A stretch of DNA of 11,829 bases from Actinomycetota bacterium (GTDB lineage: Bacteria; Actinomycetota; Thermoleophilia; Gaiellales; Gaiellaceae): positions 1 through 11,829 of the forward strand of contig JACDBY010000143.1 in assembly GCA_013694685.1 (NCBI GenBank). Reading direction: 5' to 3'. This document shows positions 7,499 through 11,829 of the stretch, piece by piece. The translations under genes and the position numbers were made by a program. The notes under the pieces were generated by a model. The model was not told the origin of the DNA. It saw only the letters and a list, made by a program, of their open reading frames with translations, and ran no database searches. Positions within the stretch are counted from its first letter, which is position 1, and every line of letters starts with the position of its first letter.

Positions 7499-8104
7499 AT
7501 GGACGACTGGCTCGAATCCCTCGACGCCGATCCGCTCGTCGTACTCGAGACGTGGCTCCGCGAGGCCCGCGAGGCAGGCCTCCGCGAGCCGGAGGCGGCC
7601 GCGCTCGCGACGGCGACCGCCGACGGCGTGCCGTCCGCACGCATGGTGCTCATGCGGGGTCTCGACGAGAACGGGCTGCGCTTCTACACGAGCTACGAGA
7701 GTCGAAAGGCCGGCGAGTTGGCCCTCAACCCGGTCGCGGCGCTCGTCTTCCACTGGCCGGCTCCGCTCGAGCGTCAGGTGCGCGTCGAGGGTGCCGTCGA
7801 GCGGCTCGACGAGGGGGACTCGCTCGACTACTTCAGGAGCCGGCCGCGCGGCAGCCAGATCGGTGCGTGGGCCTCACCGCAGTCCGCCCCGGTGTCCGAT
7901 CGCGACGAGCTCGACCGGCTCTATCGGGAGGCCGAGGAGCGGTTTGCCGGCATCGACGACCTCCCGCTTCCCCCGGGCTGGGGCGGGTACCGCCTCCTCC
8001 CGCTCGCGATGGAGCTGTGGCAGGGCCGCGCCAACCGCTTCCACGACCGCGCGCGCTACACCCGCACCGACCTCGTCTGGTCGCGCCTCCGGCTCGCGCC
8101 GTAA
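7499..8104 (+). CDS. pdxH: Pyridoxine/pyridoxamine 5'-phosphate oxidase
   Basis: FMN-dependent cytoplasmic oxidase that converts pyridoxine or pyridoxamine 5'-phosphate to pyridoxal 5'-phosphate with oxygen. The 201-residue product has the family's landmarks in order: ARMVLMRG (47-54), FYTSYESRKAGEL (62-74), SRPRGSQIGAWAS (114-126), PPGWGGYRLLPLAMELWQG (158-176), NRFHDR (179-184) and the C-terminal WSRLRLAP. It is slightly shorter than E. coli PdxH (218) because the N-terminal extension is reduced. It is divergent from the PLP-dependent aminotransferase with 52 bp between starts, so the two may share control. Translation is probably leaderless. Confidence 0.95.
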   Translation: MDDWLESLDADPLVVLETWLREAREAGLREPEAAALATATADGVPSARMVLMRGLDENGLRFYTSYESRKAGELALNPVAALVFHWPAPLERQVRVEGAVERLDEGDSLDYFRSRPRGSQIGAWASPQSAPVSDRDELDRLYREAEERFAGIDDLPLPPGWGGYRLLPLAMELWQGRANRFHDRARYTRTDLVWSRLRLAP

Positions 8105-8119
8105 GGCGAAGGCCCCCTC

Positions 8120-8142
8120 GCCCGCGGGACTCGAGAGCGGGC
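8120..8142. terminator. Weak hairpin downstream of pdxH
   Basis: GCCCGC (8120-8125) and GCGGGC (8137-8142) can pair across an 11-nt loop, 15 nt after the pdxH stop. The right arm overlaps the start of the neighbouring palindromic repeat, so the two structures would compete. There is no T-tract. A role in ending pdxH transcription is inferred from position. Confidence 0.25.
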
Positions 8143-8162
8143 CGGACTGGTCAGGCCCCTAC
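8139..8162 (-). repeat. REP-like palindromic element, single copy
   Basis: Read on the minus strand, the 24-bp element starts GTAGGGGCC, ends GTCCGGCCC and folds into a hairpin with one mismatch. It differs from the element at 11261-11284 at two of 24 positions. A GTAG tetranucleotide followed by an imperfect palindrome is the hallmark of REP elements mobilised by RAYT transposases. Bases 8159-8161 of the head are the TAG stop codon of the glycoside hydrolase gene, and the hairpin lies between two convergent genes, where it may also end transcription. Confidence 0.6.
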
Positions 8163-9352
8163 GAGGGCGGCGCGAGGGCGCGCATGGTGTAGAGCCCCGA
8201 CGCGTTCCAGAGCAGGTAGCCCTTCGCTCCCTGGAGCCGGGCGGCGCGTACCTGTTGCAGCACCTGCTCGGGCCGGTAGCTCCAGTCCTGGATCCACGGG
8301 ATCAGCTGCGCGCGGCTGCCGCGCACCTGCTGCTTGAAGTCGACGAGCGTCCGGAACACGGTCTCTCCCGGCTCGGCGCTCGGGGAGATGATGCCGAGCT
8401 CGCCGCCGCCGTAGAGGTCCGGATAGGCCATCGGGTTCACGTGGTCGACGTGCTGCGAGATCCAGCGGGGCACCTGGCCGAGGCCCATGTCGCGGGTCGC
8501 GGAGAGACCGAAGAGCGCCGTCGAGACGCGGACACCGAGCGGCGCCAGGCGCTGCTGCGCATACGCGACGAACGCCGCGATCTGCTCGCCCTTCGGCACG
8601 CGTGTGCGACCTGGGTAGACGGCCGCGGCCGTGTCGCCGTCCGAGGGGAACCGGACGTAGTCGAGCATGATCTCGTCGAATCCCGCTCGCGCCGCTGCCG
8701 CCGCGACCGAGACCGAGTACTCCCAGACGCGCCTGTCGTACGGATTCACCCACGCGAGCCCCTGATCTGTCTTCCAGACACCGCCAGAGCGGGTGCGGAT
8801 CGCGAGATCCGGACGCAGCTGCGCGAGATACGGATCCTGGAAGACCACGACGCGACCAATCAGGTAGATGCCCTTTCGGTGCAGGTTCCGGGCGACGGCG
8901 CGCGGGTCATAGTAGGAGCGCGCGGCGCCGGTCTTCCGGGCGAGCGGGACGCCCGCCGGCGTGAAGCCGATCTCACCACCCTCGTCCTTGATGTCGAGCT
9001 CGATCGTGTTGAGTCCGTGGCGCGTCATTCGCACGTACTCGTCGAGCTTCCCGGGCAGCGAGGCGAGCGCGCCGGTCACGTGGACGCCGCGCACCTCGAC
9101 CGGCATGGGCCGAGGTCGCGTCGTGACCTCGAGCGTGGTGAACCCGGACGCGCGCGTGACGATTCCGGTGACCGCCTTCGTTCCCTGCGTCGCCGTCGCG
9201 CTCTTCCCGGCGAGCGTCATCCCGGCCGCGAGAGCGAGCACCGCAAGGAGCAAGGTGGCCGCGATGGCCGCACGCTTGCGTCGCTTTCGACTCCGGATCG
9301 ACTCCCGACGAGACCGGAAGCGCTCGTTCGGGTCGGGCGCTGAGTAGAGCAT
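8159..9352 (-). CDS. Membrane-anchored putative glycoside hydrolase (DUF4015-like)
   Basis: The 397-residue product begins with a strongly basic cytoplasmic stretch (about 11-27, many Arg and Lys), then one hydrophobic signal anchor (about 28-49) and an exported domain. The domain resembles the DUF4015 / putative TIM-barrel glycoside hydrolase family: RGVHVTG (88-94), GLNTIELDIKDEGGEIGF (113-130), RVVVFQDPYLA (167-177), DEIMLDYVRFPSDG (226-239) and VNPMAYP (305-311). The acidic residues in the ELDIKDE and LDYVRFP motifs are likely catalytic or binding residues; the substrate is unknown. A role on wall or extracellular polysaccharide is inference. The frame is open back to 9448, but that stretch overlaps the dcd promoter; ATG 9352 is preferred, with GTG 9358 as an alternative. 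The stop codon lies in the head of a palindromic repeat. Confidence 0.8.
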   Translation of the reverse strand: MLYSAPDPNERFRSRRESIRSRKRRKRAAIAATLLLAVLALAAGMTLAGKSATATQGTKAVTGIVTRASGFTTLEVTTRPRPMPVEVRGVHVTGALASLPGKLDEYVRMTRHGLNTIELDIKDEGGEIGFTPAGVPLARKTGAARSYYDPRAVARNLHRKGIYLIGRVVVFQDPYLAQLRPDLAIRTRSGGVWKTDQGLAWVNPYDRRVWEYSVSVAAAAARAGFDEIMLDYVRFPSDGDTAAAVYPGRTRVPKGEQIAAFVAYAQQRLAPLGVRVSTALFGLSATRDMGLGQVPRWISQHVDHVNPMAYPDLYGGGELGIISPSAEPGETVFRTLVDFKQQVRGSRAQLIPWIQDWSYRPEQVLQQVRAARLQGAKGYLLWNASGLYTMRALAPPS

Positions 9353-9368
9353 GGACACCGAACACCGG

Positions 9369-9374
9369 AGTGTA
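9369..9374 (-). promoter_or_regulatory. -10-like box for the glycoside hydrolase gene
   Basis: TACACT on the minus strand ends 16 nt before the ATG at 9352, predicting a short leader of roughly 10 nt. It overlaps ACAC-CGGA-GTGT (9362-9373), a small inverted repeat that could be an operator. Assignment rests on position and consensus only. Confidence 0.4.
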
Positions 9375-9433
9375 AGGCATTCCGATGCGACCCGGCGCTC
9401 GCGCGCCTCGCCGAGTCGAGCGGTCCCGGCGCC

Positions 9434-9439
9434 TACAAT
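9434..9439 (+). promoter_or_regulatory. -10 box for dcd, leaderless spacing
   Basis: TACAAT, close to the sigma-70/SigA consensus TATAAT, ends 8 nt before the ATG at 9448. Transcription would begin at or next to the start codon. This supports the 9448 start over the longer open frame from 9385. No convincing -35 is visible. Confidence 0.55.
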
Positions 9440-9447
9440 CCGCCGCA

Positions 9448-10020
9448 ATGGTGCTCTCCGACCGCGCCATCCGGCGCCTCGTCGAGGAGGGTCGGATCGG
9501 CATCGCGCCGTACGACGCGGCGCTGATGCAGCCCTCGAGCCTCGACGTCCGTGTCGACCGCCTCTTCCGTGTGTTCCGGAACTCGCGCTACCCGTTCATC
9601 GACGTCAAGGCGGAGCAGGAGGAGTTGACCGAGCTCGTCGAGGTGGCCGGCGAAGAGCCGTTCATCCTCCACCCGGGCGAGTTCGTGCTCGGCTCGACCC
9701 TCGAGCGCGTCCGACTACCGGACGATCTCGTCGCCAGATTGGAGGGGAAGAGCTCATTGGGCAGGCTCGGGCTCCTGATCCACTCCACGGCGGGCTTCAT
9801 CGATCCGGGCTTCGACGGCCACGTCACGCTCGAGCTCTCGAACGTCGCGAACCTGCCGATCACGATCTATCCGGAGATGAAGATCGGCCAGCTCTCGTTC
9901 GTGCAGATGTCCGAGCCGGCCGAGACGCCCTACGGCACCGGAAAGCTCGGCTCGAAGTACCAGGGCCAGCGTGGGCCGACGCCGAGTCGCTACTGGCAAA
10001 ACTTCGCCGACGAGCGATGA
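9448..10020 (+). CDS. dcd: dCTP deaminase, probably bifunctional (dCTP to dUMP)
   Basis: Nucleotide-pool enzyme that deaminates dCTP on the route to dUMP and thymidylate. The 190-residue product has QPSSLDVR (28-35), [10 protein letters not shown] (75-84), [10 protein letters not shown] (99-108), [10 protein letters not shown] (113-122), TLELSN (127-132, Glu129 likely catalytic) and the C-terminal [14 protein letters not shown] (168-181). From memory, the sequence follows the M. tuberculosis Dcd closely along its length, an enzyme known to carry out both deamination and pyrophosphate release, so the bifunctional activity is likely here too. The start is set by a TACAAT box 8 nt upstream and by family length; the open frame reaches 9385, but the extra 21 residues are not Dcd-like. 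The stop overlaps the next ATG (ATGA). Confidence 0.95.
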   Translation: MVLSDRAIRRLVEEGRIGIAPYDAALMQPSSLDVRVDRLFRVFRNSRYPFIDVKAEQEELTELVEVAGEEPFILHPGEFVLGSTLERVRLPDDLVARLEGKSSLGRLGLLIHSTAGFIDPGFDGHVTLELSNVANLPITIYPEMKIGQLSFVQMSEPAETPYGTGKLGSKYQGQRGPTPSRYWQNFADER

Positions 10021-10904
10021 TCCTCGTCACCGGAGCGAGCGGGTTCGTGGGACGTCACGTGACGCAGGATCTCGTGGCGAGCGGCGCCTCTGTGCGAGCT
10101 CTTGTCCGTGGCGCGCGCGGCGCGGCGGCCCTCGCCGGCGTCGACTGCGAGCTCGTCCGCGGCGACGTCACCGACCCGGCCTCGCTCCGCGCGGCCGCAC
10201 GCGGCGTCCGGACCATCGTCCACCTCGTCGCGATCATCGAGGGCTCACCGGCGACCTTCGAGCGCGTCATGGCGACGGGCACCGGGAATCTCGTCGAGGC
10301 TGCCCGGGAGGGCGGCGTGCGGCGGATCGTCCTGATGAGCGCGCTCGGAACAGACGCGGGCGCGACCGTGCCGTACTTCCGCGCCAAGTGGGCCGCAGAG
10401 CAGGCCGTCGCCTCGTCGGGTGTCGACCGCGTGACTCTCCGACCGAGCTTCGTGTTCGGTGCCGACGGGGGTGCGCTCCCCCGCTTTCTGCGGATCGCCC
10501 GGCTCGCGCCCGTGACACCCGTCCTCGGGCCCGGCACCCAGCGGGTGCAGCCCATCTGGATCGACGACGTCGTCCGCGCCGTCCGGCTCGGCCTCGACGC
10601 CGATCCGACGGGCGCGCCGGTCGAGCTCGGCGGTCCGGAAGCCGTCACCTGGAACGACCTCTGGGCGAGGCTGAAAGCCGCCTTAGGCACACGTCGACCG
10701 GCGGTCAACCTGCCGTTCTGGCTGGCGCGCGCGCCCGCAGCGCTCCTCGAGAAGCTGCCCGCGGCGCCGCTCACGCGGGATCAGCTCCGCATGCTCGAGG
10801 GTCCGGACAACATCGTCACCGATGGCGGCGCCTCGATGCGCCGGCTCGGGCTCGGCGAACGCATCGGGCTCGACGAGCAGCTCAGACGGGCCGTCGCGTC
10901 CTAG
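10017..10904 (+). CDS. NAD(P)-binding atypical SDR, complex I NDUFA9-like
   Basis: A 295-residue Rossmann-fold protein of the atypical short-chain dehydrogenase group related to the complex I accessory subunit NDUFA9. Visible: the nucleotide-binding TGASGFVG (5-12), acidic GDVTDPASL (49-57), VHLVA (68-72), YFRAK (120-124, a YxxxK pair), LRPSFVFG (141-148), [10 protein letters not shown] (177-186) and a C-terminal [16 protein letters not shown] (252-267) typical of this group. Bacterial members are mostly uncharacterised NAD(P)-dependent epimerases or reductases, and no complex I genes are nearby, so substrate and partner are unknown. Its ATG overlaps the dcd stop (ATGA), which implies co-translation with dcd; no functional link between the two is evident. 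The open frame extends far upstream, but only this start begins the Rossmann motif. Confidence 0.85.
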   Translation: MILVTGASGFVGRHVTQDLVASGASVRALVRGARGAAALAGVDCELVRGDVTDPASLRAAARGVRTIVHLVAIIEGSPATFERVMATGTGNLVEAAREGGVRRIVLMSALGTDAGATVPYFRAKWAAEQAVASSGVDRVTLRPSFVFGADGGALPRFLRIARLAPVTPVLGPGTQRVQPIWIDDVVRAVRLGLDADPTGAPVELGGPEAVTWNDLWARLKAALGTRRPAVNLPFWLARAPAALLEKLPAAPLTRDQLRMLEGPDNIVTDGGASMRRLGLGERIGLDEQLRRAVAS

Positions 10905-10932
10905 GTCCCCCCTCGCTCGACGTGGCGCCTCG

Positions 10933-10967
10933 AGAAAAGGAGAGGCCGCCTTTCGGGCGGCCTCTCC
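10933..10967 (-). terminator. Strong intrinsic terminator for leftward transcription
   Basis: GGAGAGGCCGCC (10939-10950) and GGCGGCCTCTCC (10956-10967) form a perfect 12-bp stem with a TTTCG loop. On the minus strand the stem is followed by TTTTCT, a U-tract, so the clean intrinsic signal faces leftward transcription. On the plus strand, where it lies 34 nt after the end of the dcd operon, no T-tract follows; it may still slow or stop that transcript. It lies between convergent units and probably serves both. Confidence 0.8.
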
Positions 10968-11023
10968 GGTTCGGTACGGAGCGTTGGATTTGGTAGAGGC
11001 GCTTCCTGCCTGACCAGAGGTGG

Positions 11024-11051
11024 CCGGCGGCGCGAAGCGCGAGTCCCCTAC
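11024..11051 (-). repeat. GTAGGGG-headed hairpin, possible degenerate REP
   Basis: On the minus strand GTAGGGGACTCGC is followed by a small hairpin, GCGC-GAA-GCGC seen on the plus strand at 11030-11040. The head matches the better-supported elements at 11221-11284, but the palindrome does not. GTAGGGG also occurs by chance inside gabT, so this assignment is weak. Confidence 0.3.
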
Positions 11052-11257
11052 GCGTGGCTATGGCGATTCCCCAGTGGGTCCCAGGGACACGCCCCTACCC
11101 GCTCGTACCTCCACTGCCGGTACTGCACGAATCTGACACCGACCACCTCCTTTCCGCGGTACACCGAGTGTACGCACGCGCGTCGGATGTAGGCAAGTCG
11201 GACCGGCAGGTCTGGCTGTCGTAGGGGCCAGACCTGTCCGGCCCTGGGTTGTGGCAA
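11048..11257 (-). CDS. Doubtful 69-codon ORF
   Basis: An open frame starts at ATG 11257 and ends at TAG 11050-11048. Its first third is translated repeat sequence. The later part (about residues 20-60) looks more protein-like, with a mix of aromatic and charged residues such as VYRGKEVVGVRF and QYRQWRYERVG, and about three quarters of its codons end in G or C. No known domain is recognised. It could be a remnant of a gene interrupted by repeats, a small protein, or chance. Confidence 0.15.
   Translation of the reverse strand: MPQPRAGQVWPLRQPDLPVRLAYIRRACVHSVYRGKEVVGVRFVQYRQWRYERVGACPWDPLGNRHSHA
11076..11098 (-). repeat. GTAGGGG-headed hairpin, possible degenerate REP
   Basis: On the minus strand GTAGGGGCGTGTCCCTGG leads into a hairpin, GTCC-CAG-GGAC on the plus strand (11078-11088). 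The head and GC-rich palindrome resemble the REP pair 120 bp away, but the body sequence differs. The TAG of the head closes the 14-codon mini-ORF. Confidence 0.35.
11095..11139 (-). CDS. 14-codon mini-ORF behind a perfect Shine-Dalgarno
   Basis: AAAGGAGGT (minus strand, 11153-11145) matches the full anti-Shine-Dalgarno of 16S rRNA and stands 6 nt (from GGAGG) before GTG 11139. The frame encodes MSDSCSTGSGGTSG and stops at TAG in a GTAGGGG head. The genes in this window lack such a site, which makes this one stand out. A palindrome with an embedded TACACT lies just upstream and could supply a promoter. It may be a leader peptide, a tiny protein, the stub of a gene cut off by the repeat, or a chance match. 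No function is proposed. Confidence 0.25.
   Translation of the reverse strand: MSDSCSTGSGGTSG
11159..11173. promoter_or_regulatory. Perfect palindrome, possible operator with -10 box
   Basis: GTACAC (11159-11164) and GTGTAC (11168-11173) are perfect inverted repeats around CGA. On the minus strand the palindrome contains TACACT, a TANNNT box, about 30 nt before the mini-ORF start. A similar ACAC-CGGA-GTGT stands over the -10 of the glycoside hydrolase gene at 9362-9373. It could be an operator, a promoter or an RNA hairpin. Confidence 0.35.
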
Positions 11258-11284
11258 CGCGGGCCGGACAGGTCCGGCCCCTAC
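11221..11284. repeat. Inverted pair of REP-like elements (BIME-like)
   Basis: Two 24-bp elements face each other across 16 bp. The left one (11221-11244, plus) starts GTAGGGGCC and ends GTCCGGCCC; the right one (11261-11284, minus) is identical at 23 of 24 positions. Each folds on its own (the right copy with a perfect 9-bp stem GGGCCGGAC/GTCCGGCCC), and the whole unit can form one 64-nt cruciform with GTTG-TGG-CAAC (11248-11258) at the tip. A further inverted repeat, CCGGCAGGTCTGGC (11203-11216), pairs with the left copy. GTAG heads plus palindromes in inverted pairs are the architecture of REP/BIME elements. Bases 11281-11283 are the stop codon of the methyltransferase, so the unit may also act as its terminator. 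Confidence 0.7.
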
Positions 11285-11829
11285 GTCAGGACGGTCGTCA
11301 CCTCGAGCCCGTTGCCGATCGGCACCGTGATCGAGACGAGCGTCGGGTCAGACTGCCGCGCCTCGACGTAACCCGAGAGCGCGGCATGCGAGACGACGTT
11401 GTCGGCCACGACCACGCCACCGGGCTCGAGCTTCGCGCGTGCGAGCCCGAAGAGCCGTTCGTAGTCGTCCTTCCACGCGTCGAGAAAGACGACGTCGAAG
11501 CCGTCCTCGAGCGCGGCGAGAGTCACGAGCGCATCGCCCTCCACGAGCTCCGCCCATTCCTCGAGCCGGGCCTCGGCGATGTTCCGATGCCACGCCGCGA
11601 TCTTCGCGGGATCCTGCTCGAGCGAGACGACGCGGCCACCGAGGATCCGGGCCGCCGCGGCGAGCCAGACGGTCGAGTAGCCACGCGAGGCGCCGATCTC
11701 GAGCACCTCGCAGCCGGCATTCGGGGCGATCAACGCGAAGAGTAGCCGGCCGGCCTCAGGCCCGACCGCGAGCGAGCGCTCGCCCGGGGGGACACCTGCC
11801 TCGCGCTCGCGCTCGTCCTCCTCCTCGAG
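11281..11829 (-). CDS. Class I SAM-dependent O-methyltransferase (partial, start outside window)
   Basis: SAM-dependent methyltransferase of the cation-dependent O-methyltransferase type (COG4122-like; catechol/caffeoyl-CoA O-methyltransferase relatives). The frame stays open to the right edge, so the start is missing; 182 residues are visible. Seen: VGPEAGRLL (22-30), SAM motif VLEIGASRGYSTVWLA (42-57), acidic SLEQDP (69-74), FLDAWKDDY (115-123) and ADNVVSHA (142-149), whose Asp117, Asp143 and Asn144 are the expected metal ligands, and the C-terminal VPIGNGLEV (169-177). The first metal motif reads DAWK where DADK is common. The visible start contains an acidic and Arg-rich helix, as in the family. 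The acceptor substrate is unknown. A TTG at 11733 is an internal codon, not the start. The stop lies in the head of the repeat pair. Confidence 0.88.
   Translation of the reverse strand, partial: LEEEDEREREAGVPPGERSLAVGPEAGRLLFALIAPNAGCEVLEIGASRGYSTVWLAAAARILGGRVVSLEQDPAKIAAWHRNIAEARLEEWAELVEGDALVTLAALEDGFDVVFLDAWKDDYERLFGLARAKLEPGGVVVADNVVSHAALSGYVEARQSDPTLVSITVPIGNGLEVTTVLT

Larger units (their letters stand above)
10968..11280. other. Gene-poor spacer rich in hairpins
   Basis: About 310 bp lie between the terminator and the methyltransferase stop. No convincing protein gene is seen. GC content dips around 11100-11180. Contents from left to right: a GTAGGGG-headed hairpin (11024-11051), a second (11076-11098), a 14-codon mini-ORF with a strong Shine-Dalgarno (minus), a 6-bp palindrome (11159-11173), and an inverted pair of REP-like elements (11221-11284). 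Two longer open frames (minus 11257-11048, plus 11060-11224) cross the region, and both end in the TAG of a GTAGGGG head. Confidence 0.6.

Noticed and set aside
6637..8337. 566-codon plus-strand open frame across gabT and pdxH
   Set aside because: It is antisense to gabT and out of frame with pdxH; both of those genes have full family motifs.
9385..9447. N-terminal extension of dcd from 9385
   Set aside because: The extra 21 residues are Arg-rich and not Dcd-like, and the TACAAT promoter lies inside this stretch.
10981..11053. tRNA-like stretch (TTGGTAGAG and ends GCGTTGG / CCTACGC that pair at 6 of 7 positions)
   Set aside because: There is no 5' D-stem half, and the bases before the 3' arm do not form a T-stem and TTC loop, so it is not a tRNA. 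The 3' bases also belong to a GTAGGGG head.
11137..11160. CACCTCCTTTC on the plus strand, resembling the 3' end of 16S rRNA
   Set aside because: The preceding bases show no 16S helix sequence. It is simply the complement of the strong Shine-Dalgarno on the minus strand.
11060..11224. 54-codon plus-strand ORF ending in the TAG of the repeat at 11221
   Set aside because: No ribosome-binding site, no recognised domain, and it runs through two hairpins; its end at a GTAG head reflects the scarcity of other stops.

Overview
The window is a GC-rich (about 70 % by eye), gene-dense bacterial chromosome segment. An FtsW/RodA glycosyltransferase, a transpeptidase PBP and a PASTA-domain Ser/Thr kinase lie in one tightly overlapping operon, and the dCTP deaminase is of the mycobacterial bifunctional type. 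Promoters look leaderless (TANNNT boxes 6-9 nt before start codons). Together these point to Actinobacteria, possibly a deep lineage such as Thermoleophilia; the lineage is inference, because no rRNA is present.

Layout. (1) 1-5858, plus strand: the last codons of an upstream gene, then rodA/ftsW-like, pbpA-like, pknB-like and ddl, joined by 4-bp stop/start overlaps except for a 28-nt gap before pknB. This is a peptidoglycan elongation/division operon: polymerase, cross-linking enzyme, regulatory kinase and the enzyme that makes the D-Ala-D-Ala stem terminus. A weak 74-codon ORF follows. (2) 6127-8104: a divergent pair, a GabT-like PLP aminotransferase (minus) and PdxH, which makes PLP (plus), with back-to-back -10 boxes in 52 bp. 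(3) 8159-10904: a membrane-anchored putative glycoside hydrolase (DUF4015-like, minus), diverging from a dcd / NDUFA9-like NAD(P)-binding protein operon (plus). (4) 10905-11280: a gene-poor spacer with a strong terminator and several hairpins. (5) 11281 to the right edge: a class I SAM O-methyltransferase (minus), cut off by the window.

The most unusual material is non-coding. A 24-bp palindromic element with a GTAG head occurs three times: an inverted pair at 11221-11284 and a single copy at 8139-8162. In both places the TAG of the head is the stop codon of the adjacent minus-strand gene. This resembles REP/BIME elements mobilised by RAYT transposases, but no RAYT gene is in the window. The spacer beside the pair also holds a near-perfect palindrome and a full Shine-Dalgarno sequence before a 14-codon mini-ORF. 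I see no phage, CRISPR, toxin-antitoxin or biosynthetic gene cluster, and nothing that amounts to a clear new multi-gene system.
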